The notes below the pieces were generated by a model. It was given only the letters and a program-made list of their open reading frames with translations. It searched no databases and was not told the DNA's origin. From Hyphomicrobiales bacterium (lineage in GTDB: Bacteria; Pseudomonadota; Alphaproteobacteria; Rhizobiales; Rhizobiaceae): DNA of 64,000 bases. The translations under genes and the position numbers were made by a program. The stretch covers positions 1 to 64,000 of the forward strand of contig UBUL01000019.1 in the NCBI GenBank assembly GCA_900468625.1. Direction: 5' to 3'. This document shows, one piece after another, positions 51,081-59,691 of this stretch (positions are counted from its first letter, which is position 1; every line of letters starts with the position of its first letter).

Positions 51081-52061
51081 TTAAGGCGCGATAATCGGCT
51101 GTGCCTTTAGGTCAGGCTCGGCCACATCAGCACCGGCAAACAGGCTACCATGTTCGAACCAGGATTTGGGAGCGGGTGCGCCCCACAATGTCTGGCGCTG
51201 CGGATCCTTGAGATCCCACTTGATCGGCTCCAGATCGGGATCGACGGTCTGGTAGTCCGAGCAATAGATCTCGATGCGGTGGCCGTCCGGATCGAGAATG
51301 TAGAGGAAGAAGGCGTTGGAGATGCCATGGCGTCCCGGACCGCGCTCGATATTGGCAACCCAGCCGGTCGTCGCCATCAGGTCGAGCAGGTCGATGATAT
51401 TGAGCGGCGTCGGCACCCAGAAGGCGGTGTGGTGCAGGCGCGGGCCGCGGCCATTGGTGAAGGCGATGTCGTGGACGCCGCCCTTGCGGTGCGTCCACGC
51501 AGCCCAGAGACGGCCGGTCTCTTCATCCGCCGTATACTCGGTCACGCGGAAGCCGAGTTCGTTATAGAAGGCGACGCTTTCGTCGACATTGGTCGAGAAG
51601 CAGTTGAAGTGGTCGATCCTGAGCGGCTTTACGCCCTTGTAGAGCGCGTATTTCTGATGGATCGGCGGCAGGCGGTCCATCTTCGAATAGAATTCGAGGG
51701 GTATGCCATGCGGATCTCGGGTGCGGAAGGTCCGTGCCTGGTAGGGACGCTCGACCCACTCGACTGGAAGATCCTTGCCCTTGAAGAAATGCGCCGCCTT
51801 GTCGAGGTCCTCGTCGCTGAAGACCTTGAAGCCGAGATCGCGGGCTTCGGCCTTGTCGGATTTTTTCAGCACGATGCAGTGATGACCGCGTTCCTCCATC
51901 GCGCGCAGGTAAATCGTATCCGCCGTCTCGTCCGTCACCTGCAGGCCGAGCGTGTCGACATAGAAGGCGCGGGACTTGGCAAGATCGGTGACGCCGAATT
52001 CGACGTGGCTGAGGCGCACGATGTTGAAGGGCGGATAGAGATTGGGTTTCGGCAGGGGCAT
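51081..52061 (-). CDS. hpaD: 3,4-Dihydroxyphenylacetate (homoprotocatechuate) 2,3-dioxygenase
   Basis: A 326-residue extradiol ring-cleavage enzyme of the two-domain vicinal-oxygen-chelate type. The N-terminal module begins LSHVEFGVTDLAKSRAFYVD; the catalytic module holds the metal ligands in RIDHFNCFS (His, near residue 150), RLHHTAFWV (His, near residue 215) and HRIEIYCSD (Glu, near residue 267). It opens the ring of homoprotocatechuate to 5-carboxymethyl-2-hydroxymuconate semialdehyde, the committed step. It differs from the unrelated E. coli HpaD fold and resembles the Brevibacterium/Arthrobacter-type enzyme. It lies between hpaE and gabD. Confidence 0.94.
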   Translation of the reverse strand: MPLPKPNLYPPFNIVRLSHVEFGVTDLAKSRAFYVDTLGLQVTDETADTIYLRAMEERGHHCIVLKKSDKAEARDLGFKVFSDEDLDKAAHFFKGKDLPVEWVERPYQARTFRTRDPHGIPLEFYSKMDRLPPIHQKYALYKGVKPLRIDHFNCFSTNVDESVAFYNELGFRVTEYTADEETGRLWAAWTHRKGGVHDIAFTNGRGPRLHHTAFWVPTPLNIIDLLDLMATTGWVANIERGPGRHGISNAFFLYILDPDGHRIEIYCSDYQTVDPDLEPIKWDLKDPQRQTLWGAPAPKSWFEHGSLFAGADVAEPDLKAQPIIAP

Positions 52062-52098
52062 TTGTTCCTCCTCTTATGCGTACTTATGTGTTGGCGGC

Positions 52099-53616
52099 TC
52101 AGCCGCCGAGTTTCTGAATGGCGTGCGGCTTGGTGGCAAACGCGATGTTCTTGGTTTCCATATAGAAATCGAAGGACCAATCGCCGCCGTCGCGGCCGAT
52201 GCCGGAGCTCTTGACGCCACCGAAAGGGGTCGGCAGATGGCGGACGTTTTCCGAATTGACCCAGATCATGCCGGCTTCGAGATGATCGGTAAAACGGAAG
52301 GCGCGGGTGACGTCCGACGTCCAGAGATAGCCGGTCAGACCGTACTGCACGTCGTTGGCCAATGCCAGCGCATCGGCTTCGTCCTTGAAGGGTATGGCGG
52401 TCAGCACCGGCCCGAAGATTTCTTCCTGGGCGATGCGCATCCGGTTGTGGGCACTGGTGAAGAGGGTAGGGGAGACATAGCAACCGCCGCCCGGGCCGTT
52501 GACCTTCTCGCCGCCGGCGGCAAGCGTGGCGCCTTCCGAACGGCCGATCTCAATATACTCCAGCACCTTCTTTTCGTGCACCGGATGAACGAGCGGGCCG
52601 ACGACGGTTTCCGGGTCCAGCGGATGACCGACCTTGATGCGCTTGGCCTTCTCGGCGACGATCGCGGTGAACCTGTCGTAGACGCTTTCCTCGACCAGCA
52701 GGCGCGAGGACGACGTGCAACGCTCGCCGTTCAGCGAATAGATCATGAAAACGGCGGCATCGGCTGCGCGTTCGAGATCGGCATCGGCAAAGACGATGAC
52801 CGGGTTCTTGCCGCCGAGCTCGAAGTGCACGCGCTTCAGTGTGTCGGCACCCTGCTTCATGATCATCGAGCCGGTGCGGCTTTCGCCGACGAAGCCGATC
52901 GCCTTGATCAGCGGATGTTCCGTGAGTGCACGGCCGGCATCCTCGCCGAAGCCGTTGACGAGGTTCCACACCCCCTTCGGCAGGCCGGCCTCCTCGGCAA
53001 TCTCGACCAGCAGGCGGGCCGTCAGCGGCGAGAATTCGGCCGGCTTGTGGACGATGGTGCAGCCGGCGGCAAGAGCCGGCGCGATCTTCCAGGTCGACAG
53101 CATGAAGGGCGTATTCCAGGGCGTGATGATGCCGACCGGGCCGATCGGCACGCGCGTCGTCAGGTTCGTCTGGCCCTCGGTGCGCAGCGCCTTGCCGTCG
53201 CGCGCTTCCGGCGCGCGGTCTGCGAAGAAGCGGAAGTTTTCCGCCCCGCGCAGGGCGGCCTTGGCCATGAACTTCAGCGATTGCCCTGTATCCATGCACT
53301 CGACGAAGGCGATTTCTTCGGCACGCGCAACGATCGCGTCGGCTATTCTGTGCAGGAGTTTCTTGCGGGCGTCGCCCGGCATGGCAGCCCACTCGGCAAA
53401 GGCGGCTCTTGCGGCCTTCGCGGCTCGATCGATATCGGCTGATTTGCCGCGCGCAACGGTGGTAAGCGGCTTCAGATCGACAGGCGAGATGGTCTCGAAG
53501 GTCGAGCCGTCATCAGCGCGCACATCCTCGCCATTGATGCGGTTGAGTACGCCGCGGTCCTTGAACCGGGCCAGAAAGCCCTCAGCCTTTGCGATGTTTT
53601 CCTGCAGTTTGGACAT
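52099..53616 (-). CDS. hpaE: 5-Carboxymethyl-2-hydroxymuconate semialdehyde dehydrogenase
   Basis: A 505-residue aldehyde dehydrogenase of the HpaE subgroup. The cofactor region reads GIITPWNTPFMLSTWK, the general base is in FELGGKNPVIVFADAD near residue 269 and the nucleophile in LNGERCTSSSRLLV near residue 303. It oxidises the HpaD product to 5-carboxymethyl-2-hydroxymuconate. It is the second gene of the operon, 44 bases after hpaF. Confidence 0.93.
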   Translation of the reverse strand: MSKLQENIAKAEGFLARFKDRGVLNRINGEDVRADDGSTFETISPVDLKPLTTVARGKSADIDRAAKAARAAFAEWAAMPGDARKKLLHRIADAIVARAEEIAFVECMDTGQSLKFMAKAALRGAENFRFFADRAPEARDGKALRTEGQTNLTTRVPIGPVGIITPWNTPFMLSTWKIAPALAAGCTIVHKPAEFSPLTARLLVEIAEEAGLPKGVWNLVNGFGEDAGRALTEHPLIKAIGFVGESRTGSMIMKQGADTLKRVHFELGGKNPVIVFADADLERAADAAVFMIYSLNGERCTSSSRLLVEESVYDRFTAIVAEKAKRIKVGHPLDPETVVGPLVHPVHEKKVLEYIEIGRSEGATLAAGGEKVNGPGGGCYVSPTLFTSAHNRMRIAQEEIFGPVLTAIPFKDEADALALANDVQYGLTGYLWTSDVTRAFRFTDHLEAGMIWVNSENVRHLPTPFGGVKSSGIGRDGGDWSFDFYMETKNIAFATKPHAIQKLGG

Positions 53617-53660
53617 CGTCTATTCCTTTGGTGTTACGTCGTCCCACGAAGGGGAAGGTG

Positions 53661-54047
53661 TCACTTGCCGCGCAGCCGCGGATGAATGGCGTTTTTCTTC
53701 CAGCTCAGCTCCGCGTCGATCTCGCGGATCTCAAGCGATAGAGCGAAATGCGGTGTTTCGAACAGAGGGCCAAGAACGTCGGCTGCCGCGGCAAAGATCG
53801 CTTCCCCGGCGCGCTTTTTTTCCTCATCCGTGCGGCCTTTGCCGATGCGCAAGTTCAGATCGACGAAGGCGTTTTCGGGCAGCTTGTCGGCGATGGCGTA
53901 ATATTCGGCGCGAAAGGCGCGCACCCGCACGGCCCCGACCTCGAAAAGGCCGGTGTCGAGAATCGTCTCGAGCAACCGCTCGCAAAGCGCGCCGATGTCG
54001 GCGCGGCCCTCCAGATTGGCCGAATATTCGATGGCGAGATGCGGCAT
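53661..54047 (-). CDS. hpaF: 5-Carboxymethyl-2-hydroxymuconate delta-isomerase
   Basis: A 128-residue tautomerase-superfamily enzyme. The ATG at 54047 follows GGAGG and makes the second residue proline (MPHLAIEYSANLEG), the catalytic base after methionine removal; an in-frame ATG at 54068 would bury this proline. Length and the C-terminal half (FVDLNLRIGKGRTDEEKKRA) match HpaF. It isomerises the HpaE product to the substrate of HpaG. It is the first gene of the hpa operon, preceded by a strong palindrome that probably binds HpaR. Confidence 0.93.
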   Translation of the reverse strand: MPHLAIEYSANLEGRADIGALCERLLETILDTGLFEVGAVRVRAFRAEYYAIADKLPENAFVDLNLRIGKGRTDEEKKRAGEAIFAAAADVLGPLFETPHFALSLEIREIDAELSWKKNAIHPRLRGK

Positions 54048-54063
54048 GAAGTCCTCCCGTACC

Positions 54064-54092
54064 CACAATTATTTAACACGTTAACAATTGTG
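54064..54092. promoter_or_regulatory. Nested palindrome upstream of hpaF, probable HpaR operator
   Basis: CACAATT...AATTGTG encloses the perfect core TTAACACGTTAA (54073-54084). It fits in the 54 bases between the kinase gene and hpaF, close to where the hpa promoter must be. MarR-family repressors bind AT-rich palindromes of this kind. Confidence 0.65.
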
Positions 54093-54101
54093 CGAAGGAT
54101 G

Positions 54102-55121
54102 TCAAGCGGCAGCGTCGAGCTTTCTCGCCATCTCCAGACTTTCGTCGACATAGCGTGACAAGCGTTCGGCGCTGTCCGGGATTTCCGGACGTTCAGCGAG
54201 CCACCCGATATAGGTGAGGCTTCTCAGCACCATGAAGAGCGGCAGGCTTGCCAGGGTCGCGTCTGAAAGCGCGCGCCGGCTGCGATAGCCTGCAATCAAT
54301 GCTGTCTCGATTGCCGGATAGGCCGGTTCGTTGCGGTTCTTGAGCAGGGTCGTTGCGAGATCGAAGAGGCGGAAGCCATGCCCCGCATCGTCGAAATCAA
54401 TGAAGGCAATATTGGCATCAGTACCCGTCAGAAAGATGTTTTCCCGCACCAGATCCGCATGGATCAATCCGTAGTCGAGGTCTTGATTGTTTGCACCCGC
54501 AAGGGTGCGGCGCAGCTTGGCACGCAGAGCCGAGAGCGCGATGACGCTGTCGGCCGAAAGACCCCGACAATCCCAGAAATGCCCCCATAGCGGCTTTTCC
54601 CCAACCAGGCCTTCAACATCCCATGCCGGCCGCCGAAAGCGCTCGGGCGGCGCCCAGGCGTCGGCAAGCTCATGCATGGTCGCCATGCCCTGGCCGATGC
54701 GGAAGAAGATAGCCGTCTGCATGTCGATTGGATGGGATAGCGGTATTCCGCTTAGCCCAAGCGGAACGCCTTCGATCCAGCTTACCACGTCGGCATACTG
54801 CTCGGGAAAATGCTTGCTCACCGGTAGGCGGACGAGGCTCTGCCCGCCGTCCGTCGGAACGGGGCTCGGGACATCGAGGCCGCCGAGCTTGAGTGCGGCC
54901 ATGAAATGCAACTCCGAGCGCAGGTTCGTCTCGTCGTGATAGCCCGGCCGATGCAGCCGCAAGGCGGCGAACCGGCCGTCTTTCAATGTAATACGGAAGA
55001 CGGCGTTCTCGCGATATTTCATCAGGACCGGTTCATGCGCCTGCGCCGGCCAATGGTCGAGTGCCTCCCGCGCACGTTTCTGCAGGGCGTTACGGATGGC
55101 TTGCGGCAGCTGAACAGCCAT
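54102..55121 (-). CDS. APH-type small-molecule kinase (hydroxylysine-kinase-like)
   Basis: A 339-residue aminoglycoside-phosphotransferase-fold kinase. The catalytic loop GLIHADLVRENIFL (near residue 225) has the conserved H-x-D and N, and the metal-binding aspartates are in IAFIDFDDAGHG (near residue 248). The ATP-binding start is VLMKYRENAVFRITLKDG. The fold also covers mammalian hydroxylysine kinase, whose partner is an AGXT2L-type phospho-lyase; exactly such a PLP enzyme is encoded 7 bases upstream here. I infer phosphorylation of an amino alcohol, with aryl beta-amino alcohols favoured by the adjacent hpa genes. ATG at 55121 removes an extension that overlaps the neighbouring gene. Confidence 0.82.
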   Translation of the reverse strand: MAVQLPQAIRNALQKRAREALDHWPAQAHEPVLMKYRENAVFRITLKDGRFAALRLHRPGYHDETNLRSELHFMAALKLGGLDVPSPVPTDGGQSLVRLPVSKHFPEQYADVVSWIEGVPLGLSGIPLSHPIDMQTAIFFRIGQGMATMHELADAWAPPERFRRPAWDVEGLVGEKPLWGHFWDCRGLSADSVIALSALRAKLRRTLAGANNQDLDYGLIHADLVRENIFLTGTDANIAFIDFDDAGHGFRLFDLATTLLKNRNEPAYPAIETALIAGYRSRRALSDATLASLPLFMVLRSLTYIGWLAERPEIPDSAERLSRYVDESLEMARKLDAAA

Positions 55122-55128
55122 ATCAGCC

Positions 55129-56412
55129 TCACAGGCCGGACAGAACGTCGTCGAAGATCGACAACATGAAATCGGCATTTTCCCTGGTGAACGGCATGGG
55201 CGGGCGGATCTTCGTCGCGCATTGGTGAATGCCGATCTTGCCCATCAGCACACCTCGCTCGCGCATGCCATTGATGATCCGGGTTGCCTCAGCGACAGCC
55301 GGCTCCTTCGTCTGCTTGTCGAGCACGAATTCCGTACCCATGAAGAGGCCACTTCCGCGCACGTCCCCGATGATCGAGTACTTCTCGGCAAGCCGTTTGA
55401 AGGCATCGCGCGTATATTCACCGACGTCTCTGGCATTCTCGACGAGGTTCTCGTCCTTAATGACATCGAGCACGGCCATGGCAGCGCCGCAGGAGACTGG
55501 ATTGCCCCCGAAGGTGTTGAAATAGCGGAACGCCTTGCGGAAGGCGTTTATCGTGTCGAGATTGGCAATCACGCCGCCGACCGGGTGTCCGTTCGCCATC
55601 GGCTTGCCGAGCGTGACGATGTCAGGAACAATGCCGGCGTGCTGGTGACCCCACATATGCGTGCCGGTGCGGCCGAAACCGGGCTGTACTTCGTCGGTAA
55701 TCACGAGGCCGCCGGCCTTGCGCACGGCTGCGACTGTCTTGTCCAGGAAGCCGGGCGGCAGATCCGGAAAGCCCTCATTGGCGAAGAACGGATCGATGAT
55801 GATGGCCGAGAAACCGTGCGGTGTGTCCTGAAGCGAGGCGATTGCCTTCTCGACTTCGGCTGCGAAAGCCGCAGCGAAGGGGTTTCCGCCTTCATCGCCG
55901 AGCGGACGATAGCTGTCCGGCGCCGGCACATGTCGGACATGGCCGCCGTAGCCGCCTACCGGTGGCATGCGTGTCGAGAGCTGCGATACGGCCGCCGTGT
56001 TGCCGTGATAGGTATGGTTCGTGGCGATGACGCCGGTCTTGCCGGTCACAGCCTGCGCCATGCGCAGCGCCACGTCGTTCGCCTCGCTCCCCGTGCAGGT
56101 CAGGATCGCGGCATTCAGGCTTTTGTCGAAGGTTGCCGTCAGCCGCTCGACATAATCGAGAATGCCTTCATGCAGGTAGCGGGTATGCGTGTTCAGCGTC
56201 GAGGCCTGCCGCGTGATCGCTTCTACCACGCGCGGATGGCAATGGCCGACATGCGGCACATTGTTGTAGCAATCGAGATATTTGCGGCCATCGGCGTCCC
56301 ATAGCCAGACGCCTTCCCCGCGCACGAGATGCACGGGGTCGTCATAGAAGAGCGACATGTTGCGGCCTAAAAGCCGTTCACGACGTGCGATGAGGGCTGC
56401 GTTGTCGGACAT
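55129..56412 (-). CDS. AGXT2L-type PLP enzyme, probable amino-alcohol-phosphate phospho-lyase
   Basis: A 427-residue class-III PLP protein. It matches the AGXT2L subgroup closely rather than ordinary transaminases: YNNVPHVGHCHPRVVEA, LNTHTRYLHEGILDYVERL, TDEVQPGFGRTGTHMW (PLP aspartate), the Schiff-base lysine in VTLGKPMANGHPVGG near residue 275, and YFNTFGGNPVSCGA. Characterised members remove phosphate and ammonia from phosphoethanolamine or phosphohydroxylysine, leaving an aldehyde. The adjacent APH-type kinase supports a kinase/phospho-lyase route. The start ATG is 2 bases from the omega-aminotransferase stop. Acting as a transaminase cannot be excluded from the sequence. Confidence 0.82.
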   Translation of the reverse strand: MSDNAALIARRERLLGRNMSLFYDDPVHLVRGEGVWLWDADGRKYLDCYNNVPHVGHCHPRVVEAITRQASTLNTHTRYLHEGILDYVERLTATFDKSLNAAILTCTGSEANDVALRMAQAVTGKTGVIATNHTYHGNTAAVSQLSTRMPPVGGYGGHVRHVPAPDSYRPLGDEGGNPFAAAFAAEVEKAIASLQDTPHGFSAIIIDPFFANEGFPDLPPGFLDKTVAAVRKAGGLVITDEVQPGFGRTGTHMWGHQHAGIVPDIVTLGKPMANGHPVGGVIANLDTINAFRKAFRYFNTFGGNPVSCGAAMAVLDVIKDENLVENARDVGEYTRDAFKRLAEKYSIIGDVRGSGLFMGTEFVLDKQTKEPAVAEATRIINGMRERGVLMGKIGIHQCATKIRPPMPFTRENADFMLSIFDDVLSGL

Positions 56413-56414
56413 GA

Positions 56415-57770
56415 TCAGCTCCTCGCGGCGGTGAGACCTGCGTCGAGCGCGGTCAGCATTGTCTGGACATTTTCTGCGGTCACGATCAGCGGCGGCGACA
56501 TGATGACATTGGCCCCCGAGGTGCGCACGAGAACGCCGGCATCATAGGTTGCGTCCTGCACCTTCTGGATGACGTCCTTGGCGGCGCCGCTCTTCTTTGC
56601 GCGGTCGCTGACGAGTTCAAGGGCACACATCAGGCCCTTGCCGCGCACATCGCCCACCAGCTCATGCTTGTCCTGCAGTTTCTTCAGGCCGGCCAGTAGC
56701 TCTTCGCCGCGGGCCGCCGCATTATCGGCGACGTTGAGCCGCCTGGTTTCCTTCAAGGTGGCAAGGGCTGCGGCGGCACCAACAGGGTGGCCGGAATAGG
56801 TGTAGCCATGGCCGATGCTGCCGACTGCGCTCTTGTTGCTTTCGAAGACCTGCGCCACCTTGTCGGAAATCATCACGGCGCCGAAGGGGAAATAGCCGTT
56901 GGTGATTGCCTTGGCCGTCGACATCATGTCCGGCTGCACGCCCCAGAGGCGAGATCCGGTCCAGGCGCCCGTGCGGCCGAACGCCGTGATGACCTCGTCG
57001 GCGATCAAGAGAATGCCGTGGCGGTCGCAGATCTCGCGCATCAGCGGCAGGAAAGTTTCGTGCGGGACGATGACGCCGCCAGCGCCGAGCACCGGTTCGA
57101 CGATCAGAGCTGCGATAGTATCGGCGCTCTGGAAAGCGATCTCATCCTCGAAGAGCCTGCCGATCGCAGCCGCGACCTCGGCACCATCGGTGGTGTTGAA
57201 CGGGTTGCGATAGGGGAAGGGAGCGGGGAGGTGGATCACGCCCGGGAGCAGCGGCTCATAGTTGCGGCGGAAATTCTGGTTGCCGTTCACCGAGGCGCCG
57301 CCGAAATGCGTGCCGTGATAGCCCTTCTTCAGCGCGACGAACTTGGTGCGCTCGGGCTGGCCATTGACCTTGTGGAACTGGCGCGCCAGCCGCAGGCAGG
57401 TTTCGACCGAATCCGAGCCGCCCGAGGTGAAGAAGGAACGGCTGAGGCCATCCGGCTTGAACCATTCGGCAAGCTCGTAGGAGAGTTCGATCAGCGGTGA
57501 GTTGGTTGTGCCGCGGAAGGTCGAATAATAGGGCAGCTCGTCGAGCTGGTCGCGGATCGCCTTCTTCACCGGCTCGCAGGAATAGCCGAGATTGACGTTC
57601 CAGAGGCCGCCGACTGCATCCAGCACCTTATTGCCCTGAATGTCGACGATTTCGACACCTTCGCCTGAGTTGATGATGCGCGGCGGGTTGGCCTGCATTT
57701 CCGCGGGATGGGCCATCGGATGCCACAGATGGCGGGCGTTGTTTTCGATGATGAAATTGGTCTCACGCAT
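56415..57770 (-). CDS. Omega-aminotransferase (class III, PLP)
   Basis: A 451-residue class-III aminotransferase typical of omega-amino-acid/amine:pyruvate enzymes: HLWHPMAHPAEMQ at the start, FTSGGSDSVETCLRLA, YHGTHFGGASVNG, LIADEVITAFGRTG with the PLP aspartate, and the lysine in MSTAKAITNGYFPFG near residue 284. It would convert a terminal amine to an aldehyde with pyruvate or oxoglutarate as acceptor. Within this operon it could deaminate arylethylamines such as tyramine or dopamine, a job done by amine oxidase in enterobacteria; no amine oxidase gene is seen in the window. Beta-alanine or GABA remain possible substrates. Confidence 0.88.
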   Translation of the reverse strand: MRETNFIIENNARHLWHPMAHPAEMQANPPRIINSGEGVEIVDIQGNKVLDAVGGLWNVNLGYSCEPVKKAIRDQLDELPYYSTFRGTTNSPLIELSYELAEWFKPDGLSRSFFTSGGSDSVETCLRLARQFHKVNGQPERTKFVALKKGYHGTHFGGASVNGNQNFRRNYEPLLPGVIHLPAPFPYRNPFNTTDGAEVAAAIGRLFEDEIAFQSADTIAALIVEPVLGAGGVIVPHETFLPLMREICDRHGILLIADEVITAFGRTGAWTGSRLWGVQPDMMSTAKAITNGYFPFGAVMISDKVAQVFESNKSAVGSIGHGYTYSGHPVGAAAALATLKETRRLNVADNAAARGEELLAGLKKLQDKHELVGDVRGKGLMCALELVSDRAKKSGAAKDVIQKVQDATYDAGVLVRTSGANVIMSPPLIVTAENVQTMLTALDAGLTAARS

Positions 57771-57787
57771 GTCAAATTCCTTGTTGT

Positions 57788-58438
57788 TCAGAGCCCCAGC
57801 ATGGCAAATGCGCGGGCATAGCTTTCTGCAGGGAGGGTCACGTCGAAATGCACATGAGGCAGGCTCACGGCTTCGGCGCCCTCGATGTTCTTCTTCTGGT
57901 CGTCGACGAAGACGCAGGCCTCGCGCGGCAAGTTGAGCTCGGCAAGAACGAGCTCGTAGGCGCGGGGATCGGGTTTCAGGATCTTCGTGTAAGTGGCATC
58001 GACAATGACGTCGAAAAGCTCGATCAGCGGAAAACGCCGGCGGAACTCGACGCCATAGAAAAGGTCGAGTTCGTTCGACAGGATCGCCAGCTTCAGGCCG
58101 GCTTCCTTGGCCCGCAGGATGGCACCGCGCGCTTCCGGGCGCAGAACCAGTTCCGGCTCGGCGCCGCGTGCCCGGCGCACAAAGGTCTGCATGTCAGTCC
58201 AGTTTTCGCCGACAAGCTTCCCGACTTCGCCTGCTCGCGTGAGCCAGTAGTCGCGTTCGGTGATCTCCCGGTTCTGCATGGCGACCCAGAGCGGGTCCGT
58301 CGTCGTGTCGAATGGACCGAGCCAGGTCAGCGATCCCTTGGCAAGGCCAAGCGCGCGTTCGGTAATGTCGTGCGTCTCAAACAGCGTGCGTGTGACGACG
58401 CCGCCAAAGTCGAGGATAAGCGCGCTGTTTTGCGTCAC
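57788..58438 (-). CDS. HAD-superfamily hydrolase
   Basis: A 216-residue haloacid-dehalogenase-fold protein with a helical cap. Motif I reads LILDFGGVVT (the second aspartate of DxD is replaced by glycine, as in the YihX/HAD-IA variants), motif II LAILSNELD, motif III lysine in TKILKPDPRAYEL, and motif IV VFVDDQKKN. It is probably a phosphatase on a small metabolite. GTG at 58438 overlaps the stop of the Tm-1-like gene (GTGA), so translation is coupled. In an operon with a kinase and phospho-lyase it may remove a phosphorylated dead-end product, though this is speculative. Confidence 0.85.
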   Translation of the reverse strand: MTQNSALILDFGGVVTRTLFETHDITERALGLAKGSLTWLGPFDTTTDPLWVAMQNREITERDYWLTRAGEVGKLVGENWTDMQTFVRRARGAEPELVLRPEARGAILRAKEAGLKLAILSNELDLFYGVEFRRRFPLIELFDVIVDATYTKILKPDPRAYELVLAELNLPREACVFVDDQKKNIEGAEAVSLPHVHFDVTLPAESYARAFAMLGL

Positions 58439-59691
58439 GGCCGTCCCTCCGGAATGATGCCTTCGGCCACCCATTGATCGAAGATGGCGAGTGCTGCCGC
58501 TGAAAAGGCCGGCGCGTTGATATGGGCATCGACTTCCTGCAGAATGACGGAGGGCGGAACGGCGCGGCGCATTTCGTCGATGAAGGCGTCGAGGCCCTCG
58601 GGATCATGCAGCGGCTCGTCCGGCTTGTCCCATTCCTGCAATCCTTCGGTCGGCAGCAGGAAAGCGACCTTCGCCTCGGCGCGCCTCAGTTTTTCCCCGA
58701 TTAAACGGGCGACCTCACGCCGCCCTTCCGGCAATGTCGTTACCGACCCGATCAGCCGGTTGTGGGCGTGATACGGGCGCTCAGCAAAGACCTCTGGCAC
58801 GGGCTGCCATGCCTGAAGATCGACCATGTCGACTGCACCTGGCGCGACGATCTGCGGAATGCCGGCGCGTCCTGCGTTTTCCAAACGATCAGGTCCAGAG
58901 GTCACGACGCTGCTGTAATGATGATTGCTGACTTCCTGAATGCAGAAGTCGAAGACAGCGGCAAAGTCACCCCTCGAAGCGATCGCTTCATAGGCGCGTC
59001 CGCCCATGCCGGTGGAATGAAATACGGCGACGTCGTAGCCGCGCTTCTCCAGCTCGGGCCGTAGATACTTCATATATTTCAGGCAGGAGGAGCCAAGTGA
59101 CGTCATGCCGACAAGCGGCCGCTCGCGATTGGGCTTGATACCGTGCTTTGCAGCGCCCACGACCGCGCCGCAGGCTTGCGAGAGCACGGAGCGGCAGATG
59201 CTGTTGAGCCCATAGAGACCACCGGCCCACAGGATCATCATCAGGTCCGGCGCAATGCGTTCGGGCGGGATGAGGTGAGAATAGGCGATGGTCGAAACCA
59301 CGAACTTCGGGACGCCGAGCGGCAGGACGGCGGCGATATCGAGCGCCAGATCCGTTCCCATGGAGCCGCCGAGCACGATGATGCCGTCGACGAGCCCCTC
59401 TTCATAGAGGTGGAGTGTCAGGGCCGATGCACCCTTGGCCATGGCCGCCATGGCGCTGTTTTCATCGCCGCTTTCTGCAATCGCGCTAATCGTGGTTCCG
59501 GCAGCTTCGGCGATGTCATGTTTGGAATAGTCTGGATAATAGGGCGGTTCGCTGAGAACGCTGACATCCATCATGACCGGCCGGCCGCCGGCTTCAGAGA
59601 TAACGGATGCCATGAATTGCAGTTCGTCGCATTTGGTGTCACCGGTTCCGATGACGAGTATCCTTGGTGAGGGAGCCTCCGGGCTCATCAA
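58435..59691 (-). CDS. Tm-1-like ATP-binding protein (UPF0261)
   Basis: A 418-residue protein of the UPF0261/Tm-1 N-terminal family. Typical segments are ILVIGTGDTKCDELQFMA at the start, IIVLGGSMGTDLALDIAA near residue 108, PLVGMTSLGSSCLKYM near residue 192 and VFHSTGMGGRAYE near residue 225. The family includes the tomato virus-resistance protein Tm-1 and bacterial proteins of unknown function, often in catabolic operons. It overlaps the IclR gene by four bases (ATGA) and the HAD gene by four, so it is firmly part of this operon. Its reaction is unknown. Confidence 0.87.
   Translation of the reverse strand: MMSPEAPSPRILVIGTGDTKCDELQFMASVISEAGGRPVMMDVSVLSEPPYYPDYSKHDIAEAAGTTISAIAESGDENSAMAAMAKGASALTLHLYEEGLVDGIIVLGGSMGTDLALDIAAVLPLGVPKFVVSTIAYSHLIPPERIAPDLMMILWAGGLYGLNSICRSVLSQACGAVVGAAKHGIKPNRERPLVGMTSLGSSCLKYMKYLRPELEKRGYDVAVFHSTGMGGRAYEAIASRGDFAAVFDFCIQEVSNHHYSSVVTSGPDRLENAGRAGIPQIVAPGAVDMVDLQAWQPVPEVFAERPYHAHNRLIGSVTTLPEGRREVARLIGEKLRRAEAKVAFLLPTEGLQEWDKPDEPLHDPEGLDAFIDEMRRAVPPSVILQEVDAHINAPAFSAAALAIFDQWVAEGIIPEGRP

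Noticed and set aside
52042..53442. 466-codon plus-strand open frame
   Set aside because: Antisense to hpaE; the minus-strand aldehyde dehydrogenase explains the coding bias.
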